From: Candidatus Aminicenantota bacterium
GTDB lineage: Bacteria; Acidobacteriota; Aminicenantia; Aminicenantales; Aminicenantaceae
DNA length: 10,622 nucleotides
NCBI GenBank assembly: GCA_016926925.1
Contig: JAFGNQ010000079.1
Coordinates: 1 to 10,622 of the forward strand
Direction of reading: 5' to 3'
Part shown: piece by piece, positions 1 to 6,208 of the stretch
How positions within the stretch are numbered: the stretch's first letter is position 1
Layout of the letters: the number at the start of each line of letters is the position of its first letter
Translations under genes and position numbers: made by a program
The notes under the pieces: generated by a model
Told to the model about the DNA's origin: nothing
What the model saw: only the letters and a program-made list of their open reading frames with translations
Databases searched by the model: none

Positions 1-27
1 AGAACCTTTAAATCAAACTGTCAGTGG

Positions 28-44
28 TTTTTATGAACAATCCA
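28..44. repeat. Left arm of 17-bp inverted repeat flanking hypCD
   Basis: This 17-mer (TTTTTATGAACAATCCA) matches the reverse complement of 1417-1433 at 16 of 17 positions. It lies immediately after the hypD stop codon, while its partner lies just upstream of the hypC ribosome binding site, so the two arms bracket the gene pair. The sequence is AT-rich and a chance match cannot be excluded. No function is recognised. Confidence 0.4.
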
Positions 45-46
45 AT

Positions 47-1141
47 TTAAGAGGAATATTTATAGTGAGCCAGACAAGCCCCCTCGAAGGAGACCATACA
101 AGGGCCGTATGGAGATTCCGGCGTGCATTTTGTCCCGAAGAGGGGACAGAGCGTTGGTGCAATTTTTCCTTGGAGCACTTCACCGCATCGACAACCGGGG
201 AGATCGTCGCTGCCGGCTTTGAGGCGGAGACCGTATTTGAATTCGGCATCGTAGGTTGAATAGCGCTTTTTCAGCTTGAGGCCGCTGTCCGGGATAAGCC
301 CCAGGCCGCGCCAATGGGCATCTTTGGTTTCCAACATCTCCGCCATAATTGCCCGGGCTTGAGGATTACCCGACGGCTTGACGACTCTCGCGTACTCATT
401 CGAGACCTCGGCCTTTCCCTTCTGCAATTGTCGCAAGATGGAAAGGATGGAGAGAAGGATGTCGCTCGGCTCGAATCCGGTGATGGCGCCCGGGATGCCG
501 TAGTCCCTGGCAATGAATCGATAGGGATCCTCTCCGATGATAACGCTCACGTGACCTGGGTAGAGAAAGCCCTGTACTGCGATATCTTTGTCTTGGACGA
601 TTGCCCGGAGCGGGGGAGGGATCAGCCAAAAGGCGGAAAGGAGGCTGAAGTTGGACAAATGGTCGTTACATGCTTCTTTGACCGTCACTGCAATTCCGGG
701 AATGGTCGTTTCGAATCCGACTCCGAAAAAGACCACGTCCTTGTCCGGATTTTTCGCAGCGATCTCGAGAGACTCTTCCGGAGAGTACACGATCTTAACC
801 CTGGATCCCTGTCCCGGAACCGTCGTTTGAATGGCACCTTTCCGGGTAGGAACTCGAGTCATATCGCCGAACGTTGTTAGAACGAGATTTTTCCTTTGCG
901 TGACGAGTTCTATTGCCGCTTCATGAAATGCGTTGGGAGTGATGCAGACCGGACAACCCGGTCCGGACAGCATTTCCACCCCGGCCTCGAGAAGCATTTT
1001 TTTGAGTCCGAATTTATGGATAGTCATGGTATGTGTGCCGCAAACTTCCATGATTTTGACCGGACCGTCCGGGAAGGACGCTTTTTTCTCGATTTCCCGG
1101 AGCAGTCCCTGGATGACTTTTTTATCTCTGAATTCTTTCAT
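47..1141 (-). CDS. hypD: Hydrogenase maturation factor HypD
   Basis: HypD is the cytoplasmic iron-sulfur scaffold on which, with HypC, the Fe(CN)2CO moiety of [NiFe] hydrogenases is built using cyanide delivered by HypE/HypF. The 364-residue product has the usual family length (about 370). Visible family motifs are CGTHT with Cys34, GPGCPVC with Cys63 and Cys66, GVGFETT in the central domain, and a cysteine-rich C terminus (Cys317, 319, 332, 339, 348, 356) containing the GCRCGEVL stretch that helps hold the [4Fe-4S] cluster. The ATG is preceded by GGAGAG about 10 nt upstream. It follows hypC by 33 bp on the same strand, as in many hyp operons. After its stop, the minus strand ends in an AAAGG stretch at the window edge that could be the ribosome binding site of a next gene (hypE would be expected), but that is inference. 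No defect is visible. Confidence 0.97.
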   Translation of the reverse strand: MKEFRDKKVIQGLLREIEKKASFPDGPVKIMEVCGTHTMTIHKFGLKKMLLEAGVEMLSGPGCPVCITPNAFHEAAIELVTQRKNLVLTTFGDMTRVPTRKGAIQTTVPGQGSRVKIVYSPEESLEIAAKNPDKDVVFFGVGFETTIPGIAVTVKEACNDHLSNFSLLSAFWLIPPPLRAIVQDKDIAVQGFLYPGHVSVIIGEDPYRFIARDYGIPGAITGFEPSDILLSILSILRQLQKGKAEVSNEYARVVKPSGNPQARAIMAEMLETKDAHWRGLGLIPDSGLKLKKRYSTYDAEFKYGLRLKAGSDDLPGCRCGEVLQGKIAPTLCPLFGTKCTPESPYGPCMVSFEGACLAHYKYSS

Positions 1142-1174
1142 AGATGCTGTTCTCTCCGGCTGATGGAGATGGAG

Positions 1175-1402
1175 CTAAGGCTCTAGTGCCTTGGCATACT
1201 CACGGAGAAGTTGGAGCGTTTCCTGAGCTTCTTCTTCGTCGAGTTTGGTAATGGCGAATCCGGCATGGAGGATGACCCAGTCTCCGACCTGGACATCCTC
1301 GAGGAGCGCGAAATTCGTTTTTACTTTAGTCCCGACATAATCGACCTTACCCAGGTTCGATTCATCTATGCTGATTACTTTGGCTGGGATTCCTAGACAC
1401 AT
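1175..1402 (-). CDS. hypC: Hydrogenase maturation chaperone HypC/HybG family
   Basis: HypC is a small cytoplasmic chaperone. It binds HypD while the Fe(CN)2CO unit is assembled, then delivers it to the hydrogenase large-subunit precursor. The 75-residue product begins MCLGIPAKV, the family signature; Cys2, exposed after removal of the initiator Met, is the essential iron ligand. The OB-fold-like core follows (VDYVGTKVKTNFALL, VGDWVILHAGFAITKLDEEEA), and the length is typical. The start is fixed by Cys2 and by a strong AAGGAG ribosome binding site 6 nt upstream (minus strand, about 1408-1413). HypD follows 33 bp downstream, so the two are likely cotranscribed and translated in similar amounts. 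I saw no convincing sigma70 or sigma54 promoter upstream; a sigma54-type GG-N10-GC element was looked for and not found. Confidence 0.96.
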   Translation of the reverse strand: MCLGIPAKVISIDESNLGKVDYVGTKVKTNFALLEDVQVGDWVILHAGFAITKLDEEEAQETLQLLREYAKALEP

Positions 1403-1416
1403 CTATCTCTCCTTAA

Positions 1417-1433
1417 TGGATTATTCATAAAAA
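1417..1433. repeat. Right arm of 17-bp inverted repeat flanking hypCD
   Basis: This is the partner of 28-44 (16/17 identity as inverted repeat). On the minus strand it reads TTTTTATGAATAATCCA and ends only a few bases before the hypC AAGGAG ribosome binding site. It would therefore lie in the hypC promoter or leader. It could be a regulator site or a chance AT-rich match. Confidence 0.4.
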
Positions 1434-1494
1434 TAGCGACACTTTCATTCTTTAGAGCTATTAATTTTATTACCGCCATTTTTTACCCTGCGGG

Positions 1495-1592
1495 CGAGCC
1501 GAGGTTGTTGCAAAGACAAGGCACTAACCCACGAAGCTGTAGTGAGACTACGTGAGTGGGCTGCAACGAAGGCTTTGGTACAGATCGGCTCG
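1495..1592. repeat. Imperfect foldback element (MITE-like or structured RNA)
   Basis: The ends are a perfect 8-bp inverted repeat, CGAGCCGA (1495-1502) and TCGGCTCG (1585-1592). Nested inside are CAAAG (1511-1515) with CTTTG (1573-1577), CCCAC (1528-1532) with GTGGG (1556-1560), and an apical hairpin GTAGT-GAG-ACTAC (1539-1551). GTTGC (1507-1511) can alternatively pair with GCAAC (1563-1567). The whole stretch can thus fold as one long irregular stem. Immediately outside is an 11-bp palindrome, TGAATAATTCA (1593-1603). It has no coding capacity and is more GC-rich than the flanking DNA. Such a design fits a miniature foldback element or a non-coding RNA; the family is not recognised with certainty. 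Confidence 0.55.
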
Positions 1593-1669
1593 TGAATAAT
1601 TCAGGTCATTCAGCTGCCACTCAATACGAGCAACATCCAAGATTAGCAGATTTATCAAGTCAGGTCCAG

Positions 1670-1747
1670 GGTTCGAGCCACAGTATGTTTGAGTCGAAGA
1701 CCCCTCCACCCACCACCATGCGACTCAAACATACTGTGGCTCGAACC
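1670..1747. repeat. Perfect 27-bp inverted repeat with 24-nt spacer
   Basis: Positions 1670-1696 are exactly complementary to 1721-1747, giving a 27-bp stem without mismatch around a 24-nt spacer (1697-1720). The spacer is C-rich on the plus strand and G-rich on the minus strand. No T-run follows on either strand, so it is not a typical intrinsic terminator. The right arm is part of a 66-bp unit that recurs at 1864-1929, where the left arm is missing. The exactness of the arms points to a recent duplication or inversion, or to selection for the hairpin. Confidence 0.9.
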
Positions 1748-1758
1748 GGCGTCGCTTT
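1693..1758. repeat. 66-bp direct repeat, copy 1
   Basis: This copy is identical to 1864-1929 at 64 of 66 positions; the two differences lie at the 9th and 14th bases of the unit. The flanks of the two copies are unrelated, so the repeat has sharp edges. The copies are spaced 171 bp start to start. The unit contains the right arm of the 27-bp inverted repeat and the near-palindrome GGCTCGAACC. It is not part of a recognised coding sequence. Confidence 0.9.
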
Positions 1759-1863
1759 AATTTTATAAGCATATCCGCGAAGTTTCGTCTGCGAAAATTT
1801 TCACATTTCTGTTGTGATCCCGAAGGTTACGATAACGCTAATTTCTCAATCCCATCTGGTTTC

Positions 1864-1929
1864 GTCGAAGATCCCTGCACCCACCACCATGCGACTCAAA
1901 CATACTGTGGCTCGAACCGGCGTCGCTTT
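1864..1929. repeat. 66-bp direct repeat, copy 2
   Basis: This is the second copy of the unit at 1693-1758, in the same orientation, with 2 mismatches in 66. It lacks the complementary left arm that turns copy 1 into a hairpin, so it cannot form the 27-bp stem by itself. It could, however, pair with the left arm at 1670-1696. It ends about 150 bp upstream of uppS. Confidence 0.9.
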
Positions 1930-2048
1930 TTGATGCTGGCGGAAACATCCTATCGGATTTATGCATCCGGCCTCAGCCGCAGTACAAGGCAATGAATCCG
2001 TTGGGATGAAGGGCGCTAATTGACGATGAACCTGCCCGGGTCGGGTTT

Positions 2049-2077
2049 TTGACAATTCAAGGGAGAGTACCTATAAT
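2049..2077 (+). promoter_or_regulatory. Consensus sigma70-type promoter for the uppS operon
   Basis: There is an exact TTGACA at 2049-2054 and an exact TATAAT at 2072-2077, separated by 17 bp, the optimal arrangement for the housekeeping sigma factor. Transcription would be expected to begin about 7 nt after the -10 box, at about 2084, which is the first base of the ATG opening the uppS frame. It is the only consensus-quality promoter I noticed in the window and probably drives uppS through ispG. Confidence 0.8.
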
Positions 2078-2083
2078 TGTTGC

Positions 2084-2866
2084 ATGCTCGAGAGTCTTAA
2101 AGATTTTATTAAACCCGGAAGTGAGGAAGATTTGCTGGTCCGACAGCTCGATTTTTCCAGGCTTCCCAGACACGTTGCCATTATCATGGATGGTAACGGC
2201 CGTTGGGCTAAAAAGCGAAACCGGCCGCGTGCCGATGGGCACCGGGCCGGAAGCAAGCCTGTCCGCGAGATCGTTGAAACCTGCGGCCGTCTGGGCATTC
2301 CCTACCTGTCTCTCTATGCTTTTTCCAAGGAAAACTGGAAGAGGCCCAGGAAGGAGATTGCAACCCTGTGGAGATTGCTGGAGGAATATCTCAAGAAAGA
2401 AGGGAAGCTGCTTCTCGAAAATAACTTCAGACTCCTCGTAATCGGTCAAAAGGACGCCATTCCTAAAGCTGTGAAAAAAGAATTGGACCGGATGGAAACT
2501 TTGACCGGGAACAACTCTCGATTGACTATTCTACTCGCTCTCAATTATGGAGGCAGGACTGAAATTGTCGATGCCGTCAAGAGACTTATCAGCGAACCTG
2601 AACTGGATATCGCGTCCTTGAATGAGGCCACATTTGCACGCTATCTCTACACCGCAGATATTCCGGATCCGGATCTCCTCATCCGTACGAGCGGAGAGCT
2701 GCGCGTTTCGAATTTTTTATTGTGGCAGATTGCCTATTCGGAAATATGGATCACCGAAGAGCTCTGGCCGGATTTCAGGAAAAAACACCTGTTGACGGCT
2801 CTCATCGAATACCAGAAACGGGAAAGAAGATTCGGAGACATACACCCCAATGTGGAATACTCGTAA
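2084..2866 (+). CDS. uppS: Isoprenyl transferase, di-trans,poly-cis-undecaprenyl diphosphate synthase
   Basis: UppS condenses isopentenyl diphosphate units onto farnesyl diphosphate to make undecaprenyl diphosphate, the lipid carrier of peptidoglycan and O-antigen synthesis. The protein acts at the cytoplasmic face of the membrane. All family motifs are present in the 260-residue frame: MDGNGRWA with catalytic Asp36, GHRAG, YAFSKENWKRP, LNYGGR, and DPDLLIRTSGELRVSNFLLWQIAYSE. The start is uncertain. The ATG at 2084 lies where transcription should begin and has no room for a ribosome binding site. A TTG at 2132 has GAGG 5 nt upstream and would give a 244-residue protein beginning about 12 residues before HVAIIMDG, closer to many relatives. 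The 3' end overlaps cdsA by 17 bp. It is first in an operon with cdsA, dxr, rseP and ispG. Confidence 0.96.
   Translation: MLESLKDFIKPGSEEDLLVRQLDFSRLPRHVAIIMDGNGRWAKKRNRPRADGHRAGSKPVREIVETCGRLGIPYLSLYAFSKENWKRPRKEIATLWRLLEEYLKKEGKLLLENNFRLLVIGQKDAIPKAVKKELDRMETLTGNNSRLTILLALNYGGRTEIVDAVKRLISEPELDIASLNEATFARYLYTADIPDPDLLIRTSGELRVSNFLLWQIAYSEIWITEELWPDFRKKHLLTALIEYQKRERRFGDIHPNVEYS
2123..2134 (+). promoter_or_regulatory. Ribosome binding site and possible TTG start inside the uppS frame
   Basis: GAGG (2123-2126) stands 5 nt before an in-frame TTG (2132-2134), within the broader purine run GTGAGGAAGA. This is a well-spaced Shine-Dalgarno arrangement, whereas the upstream ATG at 2084 has none. 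With transcription starting near 2084, the leader would be about 48 nt, an ordinary length. Confidence 0.5.
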
Positions 2867-3662
2867 AAGAATACCCACGGCCCTGGTTCTGATTGCCGTT
2901 GTCTTTGTTTGTATCCAGTATTTCCCCCGTTTGGGTTTCTTCTTCGCAATACAGGTTGTCATTCTGGCTTCTCTGTTGGAGTTTTACTATCTGCCCCAGA
3001 AGAAAAACATTCTTACGAATAAGGTCATGGGGATTCTATTGGCCGCCGGGATCAGTCTTTCTTTCTATTTCAGTTGGCTGTCTCTCGGATTCGCTGTTTT
3101 TGCCTGGCTTTTGTTGGCCGGGATTTATTTTGTGGTCTCCATAAATTCGCTGGAGAAAGTGATGGCTTATCCGAGATCCATTGCCCTCGCTTTTTTCGGC
3201 GCGTTTTATGTGAGCTTCACTCTCAATCATTTCTTTCTCATCAGGGAAAACTACGGCCCTTTTTACGTCTACTTTCTCCTCTTCATCGTCATAGTCGGCG
3301 ATTCGGGGGCTTTTATCTTCGGCAAGCTTTTCGGTCGTCACAAAATGACGCCCATGGCCAGTCCGAAAAAAACTTGGGAAGGGAGCTTAGCCGGCATTTT
3401 AACTGCATGTCTCGGAGGGATCGTGATCCAGCAAACCCTGTTGAGAGAGACTCTCTTCTGGAAGGCCATCCTGTTTTCGTTGCTGCTGCATGCCGCTGCT
3501 CAGGTGAGCGATCCTCTTGAGTCTCTATTCAAGAGAGCCGCCGGTGTTAAGGATTCGTCGAAATCCCTGCCCGGACACGGGGGTTTTTTGGACAGGATAG
3601 ACAGCCACATCCTGGCCGCTCCTCTTTTCTATTATTTATTGTTATTGATAGGCATGGACTGA
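2850..3662 (+). CDS. cdsA: Phosphatidate cytidylyltransferase (CDP-diacylglycerol synthase)
   Basis: CdsA converts phosphatidic acid and CTP to CDP-diacylglycerol, the precursor of the major phospholipids, in the inner membrane. The 270-residue protein is rich in hydrophobic helices: about 9-24, 28-47, 58-74, 79-97, 110-131, 137-150, 181-195 and 202-217, with a last one near 254-268. The C-terminal half carries GDSGAFIFGKLFG, SPKKTWEGS (171-179) and the full CDP-alcohol cytidylyltransferase signature beginning SLFKRAAGVKDSSKSLPGHG and ending with Asp251 of FLDRID, including the metal-binding aspartates. The ATG overlaps the uppS 3' end by 17 bp, with GGAG about 12 nt upstream, suggesting translational coupling. 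Twenty-three bp separate it from dxr. Confidence 0.96.
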   Translation: MWNTRKRIPTALVLIAVVFVCIQYFPRLGFFFAIQVVILASLLEFYYLPQKKNILTNKVMGILLAAGISLSFYFSWLSLGFAVFAWLLLAGIYFVVSINSLEKVMAYPRSIALAFFGAFYVSFTLNHFFLIRENYGPFYVYFLLFIVIVGDSGAFIFGKLFGRHKMTPMASPKKTWEGSLAGILTACLGGIVIQQTLLRETLFWKAILFSLLLHAAAQVSDPLESLFKRAAGVKDSSKSLPGHGGFLDRIDSHILAAPLFYYLLLLIGMD

Positions 3663-3685
3663 ATCCGACGGAAGCGATATAGGGC

Positions 3686-4840
3686 ATGAAAAATGTAGCG
3701 ATCTTGGGCTCCACAGGCTCGATAGGACGGAATACTCTCAAGGTTATCGATACCCTCCGGGATCACTTCCGTGTATCCGGCCTGGCTGCAGGACGAAACC
3801 TGGAGCTCTTCTGCAAACAGGTTCAAAAGTACAGGCCCGAGATCGTATCTCTGGAGCGTCAAGAAGATGCACAGAGATTTGCCCGATTGTGCGCTGCCGA
3901 GGGAATCCGGGTTGTTTTTGGACCGGATGGAGCTGAAGAAGTGGCCGGGTTCGGGATAAATGATATCGTCGTCTCCTCGATAACGGGAATCAGCGGGTTG
4001 AAGCCGACCCTGGCTGCGGTGAAATCGGGTAAGAGAGTTGCGCTGGCCAACAAAGAATCCATGGTTGTCGCCGGCCGTTTGATTCAGAAGGAAGCGAGAA
4101 AATCCGGCGCAGGAATCATTCCCGTAGACAGTGAACACAGCGGTGTCTTCCAGTGTCTGGCCAAGGCGGAGCTGTGTGAGGTGAAGAGAGTCATCCTCAC
4201 GGCATCGGGTGGCCCGTTCTTGAACTTGACGATTGAAGAGATGAAAAACAAAAGTGTTGCAGATGCCCTCCAACACCCCCGCTGGAAAATGGGGAAAAAA
4301 GTGACCATCGACTCAGCAACGCTCATGAACAAGGGGCTGGAACTGATCGAAGCGCGGTGGCTCTTCGGATTGATGCCGGAGCAGCTCGGGATCCTCATCC
4401 ACCCGCAGAGTATCGTTCATTCTCTTGTGGAGTTGAGAGACGGGTCTGTGTTGGCCCAGCTCAGCCGGACGGATATGCGGATTCCTATCCAGTATGCTTT
4501 GACGTACCCGGACAGGCAAAACGGTCAGCTCCCTGCATTGAACCTCAGTCAGGTGGGATCTTTGGATTTTTGCGATGTGGAGATGCTCAAATTCCCCCTT
4601 GTCGCCCTGGCGCGTTCGGCTCTCGAGAAGAGCGAGAGTTATTCCGTCGCTCTCAACGCAGCCAATGAAGTGACCGTCAAGGCCTTCCTCAGGGAGGAAA
4701 TACGGTTTTATGACATTTCGGAAATAGTCTCAGAGATTGTCACGAATCACCGGGAAGTGAACGTGCAAACCGTTGAGGATATATTTGAAATCGACCGGGT
4801 GACCAGAGAGCAAACCCGGAATCTGTTGGAGCAGAGGTAG
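3686..4840 (+). CDS. dxr: 1-deoxy-D-xylulose-5-phosphate reductoisomerase
   Basis: Dxr (IspC) performs the committed step of the MEP isoprenoid pathway, turning 1-deoxy-D-xylulose 5-phosphate into 2-C-methyl-D-erythritol 4-phosphate with NADPH; it is the target of fosmidomycin. The 384-residue length is typical. Visible motifs are the NADPH-binding GSTGSIG (8-14), ALANKESMVVAG, PVDSEHSG with metal ligands Asp148 and Glu150, LTASGGPF, HPRWKMGKKVTIDSATLMNK, Glu219 in GLELIEA as the third metal ligand, and HPQSIVHSLVELRDGS with TDMRIPIQYALTYPDR. The start gives MKNVAILGSTGSIG directly, as in relatives. It lies 23 bp after cdsA and 4 bp before rseP. Grouping with uppS and ispG places isoprenoid precursor supply and polyprenyl carrier synthesis in one operon. 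Confidence 0.98.
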   Translation: MKNVAILGSTGSIGRNTLKVIDTLRDHFRVSGLAAGRNLELFCKQVQKYRPEIVSLERQEDAQRFARLCAAEGIRVVFGPDGAEEVAGFGINDIVVSSITGISGLKPTLAAVKSGKRVALANKESMVVAGRLIQKEARKSGAGIIPVDSEHSGVFQCLAKAELCEVKRVILTASGGPFLNLTIEEMKNKSVADALQHPRWKMGKKVTIDSATLMNKGLELIEARWLFGLMPEQLGILIHPQSIVHSLVELRDGSVLAQLSRTDMRIPIQYALTYPDRQNGQLPALNLSQVGSLDFCDVEMLKFPLVALARSALEKSESYSVALNAANEVTVKAFLREEIRFYDISEIVSEIVTNHREVNVQTVEDIFEIDRVTREQTRNLLEQR

Positions 4841-4844
4841 CAAG

Positions 4845-6176
4845 ATGGGATCAATATTCGGCACTATTCTGGCTTTTGCCATTGTTTTCGGCATCCTCGT
4901 GTTCGTTCATGAGTTCGGCCATTTTTTTATGGCCAAGATCGTGGGGATTCGCGTGGATGTTTTTTCTTTCGGCTATGGGAAGCGTCTTTTCGGCTTTAAA
5001 AAGGGGGGGACCGATTACCGAGTCAGCTTGATCCCTATGGGAGGGTACGTCCGCTTCCCGGGTGATGAATCCTACGACAAAGATGCGGAAATCGGTCCCG
5101 GAGATTTCAGGGCGGCCAAAAGGTGGCAGAGGTTTCTGACGATCTTCATGGGGCCGGTCATGAATATGGTGCTGGCCGTTGTCCTGGTAGCCGTCATCAA
5201 CATGGTGGGATCGCAAGTTCCCGTTTACCAAAAGCAGGAGCCTGTCATCGGTTGGATCGAGCCTGACTCTCCGGCTGCAAAGTCGGATCTTAAGGTCGAC
5301 GACGAAATCATGCGCATAGACGGTAAGGCGGTACCGACATGGAATGATGTCGACATCGCGGTAGGCAGCAAGCCAAAGAGAACGATCGACCTCCAAGTGA
5401 GAAGAGACGGCAAAATCATACAGGTCGAGCTCTTTACGGAGAGCAAGACCCGGTATGATATGGGTTATGCAGGTTTCTTCGGAAAAATCCTGACTGAAGT
5501 GCGGATGGTGACGCCGGATTCTCCTGCCGAAAAGGCTGGTTTGCAGCCTGAAGACGTCATCCTGGAAATCGACGGGAAACCGGCCTATTTCTTCCAATTC
5601 ATAGAGATGATCGAGGGAAGCCCTGAAAAAGAGCTGGATTTCCTGATTCGAAGGGGCAATGAGACACTTTCTCTCAAAGTCACGCCCCGAAAAGAGGGAG
5701 ACGTCGGAAAAATCGGCATTTTTCAGACCGTTGAGTCCATAGAAAAAAAATTCGGATTTTTCGGAGCCTTCTCCCAGAGCATCAAGGAAAATGTGAAACT
5801 GACTTTCCTGGTCATCAACTTCATCAAGGATTTGGTTACGGGGGACGCCTCGACGCGACAGCTCGGTGGGCCCATAGAGATCGCCAATTTTTCTTATACG
5901 GCTTTTCGTATGGGATTGATGGCCATGATCGGCTGGATTGCATTGATCAGCCTCCAGCTCGGGATCATCAATCTGTTCCCGATTCCCGTCCTGGATGGGG
6001 GACAGATCCTTGTCATCATACTGGAAGGGATTTTCCGGCGTGATTTCGGCCCGAAAGTCAAACAGGTCGTGATGCAGATCGGCTTTGCCATGTTCATACT
6101 CCTTATCGTTTTCATCGTCATGAATGATGTCGTCAAGCGCTTGCCCAACGGATGGCAGAGCCTGCTTCCCTTTTGA
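4845..6176 (+). CDS. rseP: RIP metalloprotease RseP (site-2 protease, M50B)
   Basis: RseP is an inner-membrane zinc protease that cuts within transmembrane segments. In proteobacteria it releases sigmaE-type factors by cleaving anti-sigma proteins after a first periplasmic cut, and it removes signal-peptide remnants. The 443-residue protein shows the zinc motif HEFGH (22-26) in the first membrane helix, a second helix containing FMGPVMNMVLAVVLVAVIN, two periplasmic PDZ domains (about 127-205 and 210-292, both with the SPA-K/A-L core such as DSPAEKAGLQPEDVILEIDG), and the second catalytic motif NLFPIPVLDGG carrying the third zinc ligand, followed by a final helix near 410-430. AGAGG lies about 8 nt before the ATG, inside the end of dxr. 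The dxr-rseP pairing is widespread. No anti-sigma partner is in the window, so its substrate here is unknown. Confidence 0.96.
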   Translation: MGSIFGTILAFAIVFGILVFVHEFGHFFMAKIVGIRVDVFSFGYGKRLFGFKKGGTDYRVSLIPMGGYVRFPGDESYDKDAEIGPGDFRAAKRWQRFLTIFMGPVMNMVLAVVLVAVINMVGSQVPVYQKQEPVIGWIEPDSPAAKSDLKVDDEIMRIDGKAVPTWNDVDIAVGSKPKRTIDLQVRRDGKIIQVELFTESKTRYDMGYAGFFGKILTEVRMVTPDSPAEKAGLQPEDVILEIDGKPAYFFQFIEMIEGSPEKELDFLIRRGNETLSLKVTPRKEGDVGKIGIFQTVESIEKKFGFFGAFSQSIKENVKLTFLVINFIKDLVTGDASTRQLGGPIEIANFSYTAFRMGLMAMIGWIALISLQLGIINLFPIPVLDGGQILVIILEGIFRRDFGPKVKQVVMQIGFAMFILLIVFIVMNDVVKRLPNGWQSLLPF

Positions 6177-6208
6177 TCGCGCTCCGTTCCGAAGAGAGCC
6201 CTGGTGTC

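Larger units (their letters stand above)
1403..2083. other. 681-bp gene-free region between divergent hypC and uppS
   Basis: No believable gene is present. The open frames here run through repeats, lack family motifs and lack ribosome binding sites. From left to right the region holds the hypC leader, a foldback element (1495-1592), a perfect 27-bp inverted repeat (1670-1747), two copies of a 66-bp repeat (1693-1758 and 1864-1929), a small CGGAT/ATCCG hairpin (1954-1969), and the uppS promoter (2049-2077). In related bacteria uppS commonly sits behind pyrH and frr; those genes are absent here, so this gap may mark a rearrangement point. That last statement is inference. Confidence 0.75.

Noticed and set aside
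1660..1760. tRNA- or tmRNA-like fragments: GGTTCGAGCC resembles a T-loop, and CACCACCA resembles a CCA end.
   Set aside because: No T-stem pairs around the loop, no acceptor, D or anticodon stems can be assembled on either strand, and the spacing is wrong. The resemblance is short and follows from the repeat sequence.
1495..1930. CRISPR array or integron attC site.
   Set aside because: There are only two 66-bp units with unlike flanks and no regular short repeat-spacer pattern, and no attC core sites (GTTRRRY/RYYYAAC) are arranged at the ends.
2034..2050. GCCCG-GGT-CGGGT stem followed by T-run, a possible terminator ahead of uppS.
   Set aside because: The stem is only 4-5 bp with a G-U pair, and the T-run overlaps the -35 box of the uppS promoter. 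It is too weak to call.
1846..2055. Open frame on the minus strand across the second 66-bp repeat (69 codons).
   Set aside because: It has no family motif and no clear ribosome binding site, and much of it translates the repeat. The matching repeat copy is not part of a similar frame. It is treated as non-coding.
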